Shown: one piece after another, positions 25,259 to 34,333 of the stretch | Layout: each line of letters begins with the position of its first letter | How positions within the stretch are numbered: the first letter of the stretch is position 1 | Source of the DNA: JBKEAJ01 sp047972135 | GTDB taxonomy: Bacteria > Bacteroidota > Bacteroidia > Bacteroidales > Prolixibacteraceae | Direction of reading: 5' to 3' | Assembly (NCBI GenBank): GCA_047972135.1 | Contig: JBKEAJ010000127.1 | Coordinates: forward strand, 1 to 36,864 | Length of the DNA stretch: 36,864 bases | Position numbers and translations under genes: made by a program | The notes under the pieces: model-generated | The model's input: the letters and a program-made list of their open reading frames with translations, nothing else | Database searches by the model: none | Told to the model about the DNA's origin: nothing

Positions 25259-26713
25259 CTAAGACTTCATAAACGTGTAATACGCTCTTCGTCCGTCTTT
25301 GTATATGCCTTCCAGCAACACAACTCCATTGGCACTATCTATCGTTGACAACACATCATTAACGTTGCTGACAGGCTCTTTGTTCACTTGTAAAATAATA
25401 AATCCTTTTCGCACTCCCTCTTCTTTTAGTTTGCCACTATTAAGTTCGCTGATCTTAACACCGTGATTTATACCAAGTTTTGCTTTTTCTTCGTAGGGTA
25501 TATTCTGTAATACTGCCCCGTAAATTTCTAAAGTGTTTTTTACTGCATCGGTGTTTCCATGCTCATTCATTAATTCTACGGTTTTAGTCAACTCCTTGTT
25601 GTCGCGTAATATTTTTACCTCTACCTTGTCGCCGGGTCTGAACTGACTGACAGCTTCCTGCAATTCGCCTACTGAATTGGTGAGGTGTGAATCAACTTTC
25701 AGAATAACATCGCCCTCTTTAATTCCCGCTTTGTCGGCTGCCATATCTTCTACTGCTTTGGTAACATAGACGCCCTTGGTACTCTTGATATTGTATTTTG
25801 CTGCCAACTCGCCGTCAAGATTTGCAATGCCAACTCCCAACATTGCACGTTGCACAGTGCCAAACTGTTTCAAATCGTCGACTACTTTCTTAACTATAGT
25901 AGAGGGAACAGCAAAGGAGTATCCCGTGTACGAGCCTGTACGTGAGGCTATCGCTGTGTTGATACCCACCAGGTCTCCTGCCATGTTTACCAATGCTCCC
26001 CCACTGTTGCCAGGATTTACTGCTGCATCAGTTTGGATAAATGCTTCGATAGGCATCTTGCCGGAACTTGATTTACTGCCTATAATGCCGATGTTACGTG
26101 CCTTGGCACTCACTATACCTGCCGTAACCGTAGAGGTCAGGTTGTAGGGGTTACCAACTGCCAATACCCACTCTCCCAACTTCAAGTCATTTGAGTTGCG
26201 GAATGTTAGAAAAGGAAGCTCGTCTTCATCTATCTTCAAAAGGGCAATGTCGGTGTTGGGATCGGTGCCGATAAGCTCTGCCTTATACTCCCGCTTGTCG
26301 TTTAATACCACTTTTATATTCTCGGCATCCTCTATCACGTGGTTGTTGGTTACTATATAGCCGTCTTGTGAGATTATTACTCCCGAACCAGTGGCTTCCT
26401 GTGTGCGTGGCTGCTGCTGAAACCTCTCACCATAGAAGAATTCATATAAGGGATTGCTGTACTGACCGCCCTGAACCTCTATCGAGGAAGTGATGTGGAC
26501 TACCGCATGAACACTCTTTTCTGCCGCAAAGGTCAAGTCGGGAAGAGCTTCGCTTGCTACCGAAGCAGAAGTAAATTGGAAGGGAGTCGATGATTCTTTC
26601 TGTACAACAGATTCCGATTTCGGTAGGAAATATTTGGTATATACCACCAAACATACTGTTACACATAGGATTGATACGACTGCTGCTAATAAAATATTCT
26701 TCAACTGTTTCAT
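25259..26713 (-). CDS. htrA: HtrA/Deg-family periplasmic serine protease
   Basis: A 484-residue protein with an N-terminal hydrophobic segment (about 6-26) acting as signal peptide or anchor. A trypsin-like protease domain follows with the full triad: His125 in TNNHV, Asp155 in NTDIALLK and Ser237 in PGNSGGALVN. There is then a PDZ domain (about 280-380, AMLGVGIANLDG ... DKAGIKEGDVILKVD) and a second, more diverged PDZ-like domain to the end. It degrades or refolds damaged envelope proteins. It is divergent from dapF across 268 bases. The leader contains a short inverted repeat (CAGCCA/TGGCTG at 26747-26752 and 26761-26766) but no clean promoter match. Confidence 0.96.
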   Translation of the reverse strand: MKQLKNILLAAVVSILCVTVCLVVYTKYFLPKSESVVQKESSTPFQFTSASVASEALPDLTFAAEKSVHAVVHITSSIEVQGGQYSNPLYEFFYGERFQQQPRTQEATGSGVIISQDGYIVTNNHVIEDAENIKVVLNDKREYKAELIGTDPNTDIALLKIDEDELPFLTFRNSNDLKLGEWVLAVGNPYNLTSTVTAGIVSAKARNIGIIGSKSSSGKMPIEAFIQTDAAVNPGNSGGALVNMAGDLVGINTAIASRTGSYTGYSFAVPSTIVKKVVDDLKQFGTVQRAMLGVGIANLDGELAAKYNIKSTKGVYVTKAVEDMAADKAGIKEGDVILKVDSHLTNSVGELQEAVSQFRPGDKVEVKILRDNKELTKTVELMNEHGNTDAVKNTLEIYGAVLQNIPYEEKAKLGINHGVKISELNSGKLKEEGVRKGFIILQVNKEPVSNVNDVLSTIDSANGVVLLEGIYKDGRRAYYTFMKS

Positions 26714-26950
26714 CTGTAATTATATTTTATGTTATTAGATAGCTGTCAGCCACTAGCTGATGGCTGCTAGCTTGTTTGTTTTCCAAATATTACTACGTAG
26801 CATTGTATTTTTTTATTGTCTAAACTTTGAATAAGCTGTTATATTTAACTATTTGTTTATATCGATATCGTTGGAGCGAAATATTTTTCGCCCAGATATT
26901 CTTTTTTTGGCGAATGTTGATTCGGCCCCACGGTTTTCAAATTAATCGCC

Positions 26951-26958
26951 TATTTTTG
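26951..26958 (+). promoter_or_regulatory. Promoter -7 box for dapF
   Basis: TATTTTTG fits TAnnTTTG, with no TTG at the usual distance. Predicted leader of about 17 bases. Confidence 0.45.
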
Positions 26959-26981
26959 TACTATAAACAAATTTAAATGCA

Positions 26982-27758
26982 ATGCAGAATATTCATTTTT
27001 ATAAATATCAAGGTGCGGGGAATGACTTCGTGCTGATAGACAACCGTAAGGGCAGTTTCGACAGACAAAACAACACTCTTGTGAAAGCAATGTGCGACCG
27101 TCGTTTCGGTGTAGGTGCAGACGGATTGATGCTACTGAATGCCTCAGATGATTACGATTTTGAAATGATCTACTTCAATGCCGACGGCTTCGAAGGTACC
27201 ATGTGCGGAAACGGTGGTCGTTGTATCGTGCGCTTTGCACATGATTTGGGAATGATTGGGAAGTCTTGCCGCTTTATTGCAGTCGACGGTGAGCATTTGG
27301 CAGAGGTGTCTGATGCTGACATTAACCTGAAAATGATAGATATACATATTATCGACGAATATGATGAAGGAAAGTTCTTTTTAGATACAGGTTCACCTCA
27401 TGTTGTGATATTTGTCGACGACATAGACAAAATCAAGATATACGAAGAAGGACGCAATGTAAGATATGCCGACCGCTTCACTCCCGACGGTACTAATGTC
27501 AATTTTGTACAAATAGTCGGCGATAGTTTGAAAATTGCCACATACGAACGAGGCGTGGAAGACGAAACTCTTGCCTGCGGAACAGGAATTACTGCCGCAG
27601 CTATTGCTTGGATGTACCGACATGATATATCTAAACAAGTTGTGAATATATCTGCTAAAGGTGGAAATTTGTTGGTGTCAGCAGAAAAAAAAGATGATAA
27701 ATATGTGAATGTGTGGCTGAAAGGAGCAGCAAAAAGAGTATTTAGTGGGAATTTTTGA
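26982..27758 (+). CDS. dapF: Diaminopimelate epimerase
   Basis: A 258-residue PLP-independent epimerase that converts LL- to meso-diaminopimelate for lysine and peptidoglycan. Both catalytic cysteines are present: Cys75 in GTMCGNGGRC and Cys199 in ETLACGTGITA. The N-terminus KYQGAGNDFVLID and the TGSPHVVIF segment are characteristic. The length is typical for the family. It has its own promoter box and diverges from the HtrA gene. The next gene, secA, has a separate strong promoter. Confidence 0.97.
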   Translation: MQNIHFYKYQGAGNDFVLIDNRKGSFDRQNNTLVKAMCDRRFGVGADGLMLLNASDDYDFEMIYFNADGFEGTMCGNGGRCIVRFAHDLGMIGKSCRFIAVDGEHLAEVSDADINLKMIDIHIIDEYDEGKFFLDTGSPHVVIFVDDIDKIKIYEEGRNVRYADRFTPDGTNVNFVQIVGDSLKIATYERGVEDETLACGTGITAAAIAWMYRHDISKQVVNISAKGGNLLVSAEKKDDKYVNVWLKGAAKRVFSGNF

Positions 27759-27846
27759 TGCTGTGACTTTACGATGCTATGATGTTATGATGTCTGCAGT
27801 TTGTCTAAAAACTTAAAAAACGAAAATCTGAAAATCCGTTTGTCGA

Positions 27847-27876
27847 TTGGCAAATAAAAGAAAATGATTACTTTTG
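27847..27876 (+). promoter_or_regulatory. Bacteroidota-type promoter for secA
   Basis: TTG (27847-27849), 19 bp, then TACTTTTG (27869-27876), a full match. The leader is about 24 bases. Confidence 0.7.
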
Positions 27877-27906
27877 CGTGGTTAAACATAAAGTAAAACA
27901 ACACAA

Positions 27907-30900
27907 ATGAGTGTATTTGATAAAGTATTAGGAAAGCTGTTTGGCAATAAGTCAGAAAAAGACATTAAGAAGATTATGCCTTTGGTTGGGGAAATTAATA
28001 AAGAGTACGAGAGCTTTGCCTCGCTGACGAACGACCAACTTAGAGAAGAGACCGACAAGCTTCGACAAATAATAAAAGATGCGGTTGCCGATGAGGAGGC
28101 GCAAATTGCCGAACTGAAATCAAAAGCCGAAAATACGGAAGTTGATGAGAGCGAAGAGCTATTTTCGCAGGTAGATAAACTAGAGGAAGAAATAGTAGAA
28201 AAGCTCAAAGACGTGTTGATGGACATACTCCCAAAGGCTTTTGCTATTATGAAAGATACAGCACGTCGCTTTGCCGAAAACGAAGCTATAAGAGTTACTG
28301 CCAACGACTATGACCGCCAATTGGCAGCAGAACGCAATAGTGTAGATATAGACGGAGATACCGCCGTGTGGCACAACACTTGGGAAGCAGGAGGCAATAT
28401 GACCACATGGATGATGATACACTACGATGTGCAGCTTATAGGTGGTATTGTCTTACACGAAGGCAAAATTGCAGAGATGGCAACGGGAGAAGGGAAAACC
28501 CTTGTCGCTACCCTACCCGTTTTCCTAAATGCTCTTGCAGGACGAGGAGTACACGTGGTGACAGTGAACGACTACCTCTCCAAACGTGATGCCGAATGGA
28601 TGGGACCTTTATATGAGTTTCACGGCTTGTCGGTAGACTGTATCGATAAGCATCAGCCCGGCTCGCAGGGACGAAAACAAGCATATCAGGCAGACATCAC
28701 TTTTGGGACAAACAATGAGTTTGGTTTCGACTATCTGCGTGATAACATGGCTATTAATATCGACGACCTCGTGCAACGAAAACACAATTTTGCCATTGTC
28801 GATGAGGTCGATTCAGTGCTTATTGATGATGCCAGAACTCCGCTGATTATTAGTGGTCCCGTGCCTAAAGGCGACCAACATGAGTTTAACGAACTTAAAC
28901 CGCAAATCGATAAACTCGTGGCTAAGCAGCGACAGTTGGTAACACAACTGCTGTCGGATGCAAAAAGACTTCTCACCAAAGAAGACGCAACAAAAAAGGA
29001 AAAAGACGAGGGCGCTCTGTTGCTCTTGCGTGCGCACAAAGGATATCCAAAATATAACCCTCTGATAAAATTCCTTAGCGAACCGGGAATGAAAGAGCTG
29101 ATGCACAAAACGGAGAACTTCTATATGCAAAACAACAACGAAAAAATGCATGTAGTTACAGACCCTCTATACTTCGTAATTGAAGAGAAAATGCACTCCG
29201 TAGAGCTTATGGAAGTCGGTGTGGAGCTTATCTCTCAGGATGTTGCCGACAATAAGTTTTTCGTGCTGCCCGATATAGGTGCAGAAGTGGCAAAAATAGA
29301 AACTTCGTCGATGACCGACGAGGAGAAACTAGAAACGAAAAATGCTCTTATTCAGGATTATGCGGTAAAGTCGGAAAGAGTACATACAATAAATCAGCTA
29401 CTGAAGGCCTACACCATGTTCGAGCGTGATGTGGAATATATCGTCAGAGATAATAAAGTGCTTATCGTTGACGAGCAGACAGGTCGTATTATGGATGGAC
29501 GACGATATTCCGACGGTCTGCATCAAGCTATTGAGGCAAAAGAAAATGTGAAAGTGGAAGCAGCAACGCAAACATTCGCAACCATCACCCTGCAAAACTA
29601 CTTCCTTATGTATAATAAGCTGTCGGGAATGACCGGTACCGCCGAAACCGACGCAGGAGAATTTTGGAGTACATATAAACTCGACGTGGTGGTCATACCA
29701 ACCAATAAACCCATTGCCCGAGACGATAGAAACGACCTGATATACAGAACTAAACGAGAGAAATATAAAGCAATAATTGAGGAAATAGAGAAACTTACAG
29801 AGGCAGGACGACCCGTACTTGTGGGGACAACGGCTGTGGATGTGTCGGAAGCTATCAGCAAAATGTTGAGCATGCGGAAAATTCCTCACAATGTGCTGAA
29901 TGCTAAATTGCACGCCAAAGAGGCACAAGTGGTTGCCGAGGCTGGACTGAAAGGAGCTGTAACCATTGCGACAAACATGGCAGGACGTGGTACCGATATC
30001 AAGCTCAGCGACGAAGTGAAAGCCGCCGGCGGACTTGCCATTATCGGATCAGAAAGACATGAGTCGCGACGTGTCGACCGACAGCTACGCGGTCGTGCAG
30101 GACGGCAAGGAGACCCCGGCTCTTCACAATTCTTTATCTCGGCAGAAGATAAACTGATGCGCCTTTATTCGGAAAATCGTGTGGGAAAATTTCTTTTTAA
30201 TAACTTGGAAAACGGAGAAAGCAACCCGCAGCTCAATAAAATGGCGGAAAATGCACAGAAGAAAGTGGAAGAAAATCACTTCGGAACACGAAAACGACTC
30301 CTCGATTATGATACCGCAATGCAGTCGCAAAGAGAAGTGATTTATAAGCGTCGCAGAAATGCCCTATTTGGAGACAGACTCGATGTAGACCTTCTAAATA
30401 TGCTATACACTACTGTGGAAGTACTTGTCGACGAGTATCATCAGTATAGAGATTATGCAGGCTTCAAACTCGGAACATTGAAAGCCCTGGCGCAAGAACC
30501 GAATATCTCGGAAGAAGAGTTCTTGGGCAAATCGGCAAATGAAATTATCCAAAAAGTGTTTGAAGAGGTGCTCGCTGGATATAAACATAAACAAAGTTCT
30601 ATTGCCGAAAAAGCATATCCCGTGATTAAAGATGTTTATACAAATCATGGCGATAAATTTGCTAATATTGTTGTGCCTATAACCGATGGAAGTGCTGCAT
30701 ATAACGTGGTGGTAGACCTTAAAAAAGCCCATGACACCGAATGCCGTGAACTAGTCAAAGCCTACGAAAAACAATTGAGTCTCCGCCATATCGATGATGC
30801 ATGGAAAGAACAACTTCGTAAGCTCGACGACTTGAAACAATCGGTGCAAAATGCCGTATATGCTCAAAAAGACCCCGTTCTGATTTATAAAGGTGAGGCG

Positions 30901-31206
30901 TATAACTTGTTTAAGGAGATGATAATAAATGTAAATCATGATATCATAGCATCCCTCACTCGCGCTCATATCCCAGAAAGAGCAGGAGACGACGTGCATG
31001 AAGCTCAAAGACAACATACCGACATGAGTAAGATGCAAACCAGCAGAGAAGCACGCGAAGAAAGAGCTAGACAACAAAGACAAGTTCAAGGAAATGCCCC
31101 ACAACGAGAGGTTACTCAACCGATTAAATCAGAAAAACAAGTAGGTCGTAATGAACCTTGCCCTTGTGGTAGCGGTAAGAAATACAAACATTGTCATGGT
31201 AAATAA
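27907..31206 (+). CDS. secA: Preprotein translocase ATPase SecA
   Basis: A 1099-residue SecA, the motor that drives unfolded preproteins through SecYEG. Walker A is ATGEGKT (192-198), the DEAD-like box is DEVD from Asp299, the preprotein cross-linking region and IDDARTPLIISG are present, and nucleotide-binding domain 2 has TNMAGRGTDI and GRAGRQGDPG. It is longer than E. coli SecA (901) mainly because of insertions in the N-terminal region (residues about 50-100) and after IISG, as usual in Bacteroidota. The C-terminus is the zinc/SecB-binding tail with Cys1085, Cys1087, Cys1096 and His1097. lgt follows after 7 bases. Confidence 0.98.
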   Translation: MSVFDKVLGKLFGNKSEKDIKKIMPLVGEINKEYESFASLTNDQLREETDKLRQIIKDAVADEEAQIAELKSKAENTEVDESEELFSQVDKLEEEIVEKLKDVLMDILPKAFAIMKDTARRFAENEAIRVTANDYDRQLAAERNSVDIDGDTAVWHNTWEAGGNMTTWMMIHYDVQLIGGIVLHEGKIAEMATGEGKTLVATLPVFLNALAGRGVHVVTVNDYLSKRDAEWMGPLYEFHGLSVDCIDKHQPGSQGRKQAYQADITFGTNNEFGFDYLRDNMAINIDDLVQRKHNFAIVDEVDSVLIDDARTPLIISGPVPKGDQHEFNELKPQIDKLVAKQRQLVTQLLSDAKRLLTKEDATKKEKDEGALLLLRAHKGYPKYNPLIKFLSEPGMKELMHKTENFYMQNNNEKMHVVTDPLYFVIEEKMHSVELMEVGVELISQDVADNKFFVLPDIGAEVAKIETSSMTDEEKLETKNALIQDYAVKSERVHTINQLLKAYTMFERDVEYIVRDNKVLIVDEQTGRIMDGRRYSDGLHQAIEAKENVKVEAATQTFATITLQNYFLMYNKLSGMTGTAETDAGEFWSTYKLDVVVIPTNKPIARDDRNDLIYRTKREKYKAIIEEIEKLTEAGRPVLVGTTAVDVSEAISKMLSMRKIPHNVLNAKLHAKEAQVVAEAGLKGAVTIATNMAGRGTDIKLSDEVKAAGGLAIIGSERHESRRVDRQLRGRAGRQGDPGSSQFFISAEDKLMRLYSENRVGKFLFNNLENGESNPQLNKMAENAQKKVEENHFGTRKRLLDYDTAMQSQREVIYKRRRNALFGDRLDVDLLNMLYTTVEVLVDEYHQYRDYAGFKLGTLKALAQEPNISEEEFLGKSANEIIQKVFEEVLAGYKHKQSSIAEKAYPVIKDVYTNHGDKFANIVVPITDGSAAYNVVVDLKKAHDTECRELVKAYEKQLSLRHIDDAWKEQLRKLDDLKQSVQNAVYAQKDPVLIYKGEAYNLFKEMIINVNHDIIASLTRAHIPERAGDDVHEAQRQHTDMSKMQTSREAREERARQQRQVQGNAPQREVTQPIKSEKQVGRNEPCPCGSGKKYKHCHGK

Positions 31207-31213
31207 ATAAGAT

Positions 31214-32053
31214 ATGACAGATTTTCTATTAAGCATAAACTGGAACGTCAGCCCTTTTATATTTGAGACTTCTTTTTATAGTCTTCGTTGGTACACTTTG
31301 CTTTTTGCCATAGGTTTTTATGTGGCATATAAACTTGGTTTGAAAATGTATGCACTGGACGGCGTGGACGAAGAGAAAATGAATAAACTCATGATTTATA
31401 TCTTTGTAGGAACCGTATTTGGCGCAAGAATAGGACATTGCGTGTTCTACGAATGGGCATACTACAAAGACCATATTGCCGAGATTATATTACCTTTCAG
31501 AACTACCGTTAATGGTGTTAAATTTACAGGTTATCAGGGACTTGCAAGTCATGGAGGTGCAATAGGAATATTCATCGCAATGCTGATTTATGCAAAGAAG
31601 GTATCGAAAACCTCCGTATGGTGGGTAATCGATAGAGTTGTTGTACCTACAGCATTAGTCGGAGGGATGATACGCTTGGGTAACCTTTTTAATTCTGAAA
31701 TATACGGTATACAAACTTCCCTGCCTTGGGGAATGATTTTCGAGAGAAACGATGAAACCATTGCCAAACATCCTACCCAAATATACGAATCGCTTTGCTA
31801 TGTTGTTTCGTTCTTTGTGTTGGCACACTTATTTTGGAAAACCGATAAGCGTAAGAATGAGGGCTTTATCACAGGATTGTTCTTTATCCTGATATTTACG
31901 GCACGGTTTTTTATTGAGTTTATCAAAGAAGACCAAGAGACATTCGAGGCGGCTATGGCTCTAAATATGGGACAATGGCTTAGCGTTCCGTTTATTATAC
32001 TGGGAATATATCTTGTTATTTCGTCGAAGAAACGTCCGCTGTCACTCAAATAA
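31214..32053 (+). CDS. lgt: Prolipoprotein diacylglyceryl transferase
   Basis: A 279-residue inner-membrane enzyme with about seven spans that moves diacylglycerol from phosphatidylglycerol to the lipobox cysteine, the first step in lipoprotein maturation. Family motifs are present: GARIGHCVFYEW, GLASHGGAIG, GGMIRLGNLFNSEIYG (the arginine/asparagine signature) and KHPTQIYES. It is 7 bases behind secA, so export and lipidation are co-expressed; at least three lipoproteins in this window (Cys19, Cys17 and Cys17 lipoboxes) would be its substrates. Confidence 0.97.
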   Translation: MTDFLLSINWNVSPFIFETSFYSLRWYTLLFAIGFYVAYKLGLKMYALDGVDEEKMNKLMIYIFVGTVFGARIGHCVFYEWAYYKDHIAEIILPFRTTVNGVKFTGYQGLASHGGAIGIFIAMLIYAKKVSKTSVWWVIDRVVVPTALVGGMIRLGNLFNSEIYGIQTSLPWGMIFERNDETIAKHPTQIYESLCYVVSFFVLAHLFWKTDKRKNEGFITGLFFILIFTARFFIEFIKEDQETFEAAMALNMGQWLSVPFIILGIYLVISSKKRPLSLK

Positions 32054-32130
32054 GATGTAGCGATGATGTGATGTTTCCAATACTATAATAAAACATCCTA
32101 TTTTTTTGTGTTTAGTAGTTGATTAAAAAC

Positions 32131-33576
32131 ATGACAAAGACTTTATTTCCTACCCTGAAGGTGTTGAGCAACCAGCAGGTAATTGTTTCGGGTGCATTTC
32201 TAATATGTATTGGCGTCGCACTGCTCTGCCATGAGTCGATAATGCCATTCGTTTATTCTATTGCTGTTAGCGGCTCAGTTGCTGTTGCACTCAACTTGCT
32301 TACTCGTGGTGCAGATATTAGTAAATCGACAGATAGAAAAGGTGCTTTCCTGACTGTCTCACTGTCGTGGCTGACTCTTTCTCTGTCAGGTGTTGGTCCC
32401 TATGTGTTCTCGGGTGCTATCCCACATTTTATAGATGCTTTTTTTGAGTCAGCATCCGGTTTTACAACAACAGGTTCGTCGATACTCAATGATATAGAGG
32501 CACTGCCGCACTCTATATTGTTCTGGCGTAGTATGACCCACTGGATTGGCGGTATTGGTATAATTGTTTTAGTAATACTCGTAATGCCGAGAATGAAACT
32601 TGGAGGCAACCACCTTTTTTCTATGGAATCTTCACTTCAAGAAAAAATTAGTCCAAAAATTAAATCGGTTGGTCAGAAATTATTACTTATATATTTGGCA
32701 CTGACAGTACTAGAGGTTACTTTCTTGATGCTAGGGGGAATGAACCTTTTTGAGAGTGTTACACATGCTTTTGGTACTGTTGCCACAGGCGGTTTTTCTC
32801 CAAAAAATGATAGTATAGCTGGATATTCGCCATATATACAGTATGTTATTATGCTGTTTATGTTTCTTGCCGCAGTCAATTTCGCTTTATATTATTTTGT
32901 CGTTGTCGGAGCTTGGAAAAAAATTCTTAGAAACGATGAACTGAAATTCTATATAAGCGCAACATTAGTACTCGGACTTGTAATAACGTTCATCTTGTTC
33001 TATGAGACTCACATGGGCTTCGAAGAGTCATTTAGAGAGGCATTTTTTCAGGTTATTTCAACAATCTCTTGCACAGGCTTCGCATCTGCCGACTATCTGC
33101 TGTGGCCTCAAATTGGCTTTGTATTGATATTTCTGATGATGTTTCTCGGTGGTAGTACGGGCTCGACGACAGGCGGAATAAAAATGGGACGGCATTTGGT
33201 GATGTATAAGAGCATAATAAAACAATTTAAACAACTTAAATCGCCTAATGGAGTGTTCAATATATCGCTGAACGGTAGAACGCTAGACCCCGATACCAAT
33301 TCCTCTGTTCTGACTTTTATACTTTTGTATATGGTGGTGTTTGTTGCCGGGACTTTGGTAGTGATGGTCTCAGGACTGGATGTGGTGTCGGCAGCTTCGT
33401 CGGTAGCCACCAGTATGGCAGGTATCGGTCCAGGACTGGGCTCGGTAGGTCCAACCAGCAATTTTGCAAATATTCCCGAAGTAACAAAGGTTATTCTCCC
33501 AATAATTATGATAATAGGTAGATTGGAGATATATACCTTTCTAATTTTGTTCGGTAAATCCTATTGGAAAACTTAG
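32131..33576 (+). CDS. trkH: TrkH/KtrB-family potassium transporter subunit
   Basis: A 481-residue integral membrane protein with the four M1-P-M2 pore repeats of the Trk/Ktr family. Selectivity-filter-like segments are visible: SASGFTTTGSSIL, FGTVATGGFSP, ISTISCTGFASADY and SSVATSMAGIGPGLG. GGSTGSTTGGIKMGR is the conserved loop. It imports K+ (with H+ or Na+) and normally needs a cytoplasmic TrkA/KtrA subunit, which is not in this window. The frame opens with a TTG at 32119, but the ATG at 32131 is preferred. It lies 77 bases after lgt and no consensus promoter was found, only an A/T-rich stretch with a T-run. Confidence 0.95.
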   Translation: MTKTLFPTLKVLSNQQVIVSGAFLICIGVALLCHESIMPFVYSIAVSGSVAVALNLLTRGADISKSTDRKGAFLTVSLSWLTLSLSGVGPYVFSGAIPHFIDAFFESASGFTTTGSSILNDIEALPHSILFWRSMTHWIGGIGIIVLVILVMPRMKLGGNHLFSMESSLQEKISPKIKSVGQKLLLIYLALTVLEVTFLMLGGMNLFESVTHAFGTVATGGFSPKNDSIAGYSPYIQYVIMLFMFLAAVNFALYYFVVVGAWKKILRNDELKFYISATLVLGLVITFILFYETHMGFEESFREAFFQVISTISCTGFASADYLLWPQIGFVLIFLMMFLGGSTGSTTGGIKMGRHLVMYKSIIKQFKQLKSPNGVFNISLNGRTLDPDTNSSVLTFILLYMVVFVAGTLVVMVSGLDVVSAASSVATSMAGIGPGLGSVGPTSNFANIPEVTKVILPIIMIIGRLEIYTFLILFGKSYWKT

Positions 33577-33636
33577 TATGTGCTAGTGGTAGAATTTAGA
33601 ATTGATATATATTGAAATCCTTGTCGTAGGTTTCGG

Positions 33637-33653
33637 CAGGGCAAACGCATCTA
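33637..33653 (+). repeat. Left arm of 17-bp perfect inverted repeat
   Basis: CAGGGCAAACGCATCTA here is the exact reverse complement of 34194-34210. The pair brackets 574 bp that contains modules C, REP and B. No target duplication is seen outside the arms. Confidence 0.8.
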
Positions 33654-33751
33654 TATTATTTACGGCTCTATAACGAATAAAGCGGGGAATGGTGTAAATG
33701 GTTTAGAGTTTAATCGTTGAACTGTTTAATCGTTTAAGGTTTAAAATGCTG

Positions 33752-33777
33752 TATGCCGTAGGCTTTAGGCTATAAGC
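33752..33777 (-). repeat. 26-bp dispersed module C, inverted copy
   Basis: Exact reverse complement of 362-387. Confidence 0.75.
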
Positions 33778-33812
33778 AATTTAATGGTAAATGATGCCGC
33801 TGAATAAACGAA

Positions 33813-33891
33813 CGTCATTGCGAGGAGCCAGCGACGAAGCAATCTCTCCTGCAACAAAGAACAGATTGCTTCGCTGACGCTCGCAATGACG
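33813..33891 (-). repeat. REP-like palindromic repeat, copy 3
   Basis: Begins CGTCATTGCGAGGAGC and ends GCTCGCAATGACG, in the opposite orientation to copies 1 and 2 (GAGGAGC end on the left). The 16 bases before it, GCTGAATAAACGAACG counted into its first bases, are identical before copy 4. Confidence 0.9.
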
Positions 33892-34011
33892 ACAGATATG
33901 AACATAATGTAAGGGCAGAACATTTTCTACCCGGCTGCTGTCTGACTACTGAGCACTCATCGCTGACCACTGTTCCCTGTTAGTAATGCATCACCTACGG
34001 CGAATAGGGCA

Positions 34012-34081
34012 ATATCTCGTAGCAAGGCTTTCTATTGAGCTCAATTCCCTACGGGAACAGATTGAGGGGAAAGAATAAGCT
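34012..34081 (-). repeat. Dispersed module B, inverted copy
   Basis: Read on the minus strand it gives AGCTTATT, TTCC, TAGGGAAT, AATAGAAA, TTGCTACGA and GATAT in the same order as 261-313, with extra bases between blocks. Confidence 0.55.
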
Positions 34082-34193
34082 AACATATAGATAGCTTAAG
34101 CCCAAGCAAATAGTAGAATATTCGGGCTAAAGTTCTTTTAAGAGGATAGATGCAGGATGGAACAACGATTACCTACTAAAGATTCTGAGAAAT

Positions 34194-34210
34194 TAGATGC
34201 GTTTGCCCTG
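34194..34210 (-). repeat. Right arm of 17-bp perfect inverted repeat
   Basis: TAGATGCGTTTGCCCTG, the reverse complement of 33637-33653. From memory, GATGCGTTTGCCC-type sequence is a frequent intergenic end motif in Bacteroidota. Confidence 0.8.
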
Positions 34211-34274
34211 GTGCAAATATTTGATAGACGATATTAGGAAAGTAATCCTTTAGTTGTATTTATCTTTGATTGTT

Positions 34275-34314
34275 ATGTTCGGAAAAATCTAAATATTTAG
34301 ATTTTTCCGAACAT
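34275..34314. other. Perfect 40-bp palindrome after the TonB receptor gene
   Basis: The 20 bases ATGTTCGGAAAAATCTAAAT are followed directly by their exact reverse complement, with no spacer. It lies 19 bases beyond the receptor stop codon on the minus strand. There is no T-run after it on either strand, although the arms contain A5/T5. It could be a terminator-like hairpin or cruciform, or a site for a dimeric protein. Confidence 0.7.
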
Positions 34315-34333
34315 GGTGATGAGATGTTATGTC

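Larger units (their letters stand above)
33577..34333. other. 757-bp gap after trkH: mosaic of repeats, no gene
   Basis: No open frame of note. It contains, in order, one arm of a 17-bp inverted repeat (33637-33653), a 16-bp unit shared with the mazG gap (33717-33732), 26-bp module C (33752-33777), REP copy 3 (33813-33891), a low-complexity stretch (TGACTACTGAGCACTC and similar), module B (34012-34081), the other arm of the 17-bp repeat (34194-34210) and a perfect 40-bp palindrome (34275-34314). Confidence 0.75.

Noticed and set aside
29398..29928. 176-codon frame antisense to secA
   Set aside because: It is Cys/Phe/His-rich, has no homology that I recognise and lies entirely within the conserved secA coding sequence.
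32119..32130. TTG start for trkH
   Set aside because: An ATG four codons later is the more likely start and loses nothing of the protein.
33577..34333. tRNA or small RNA gene in the gap after trkH
   Set aside because: No cloverleaf or CCA end could be found by eye; the structure present is explained by the repeats.
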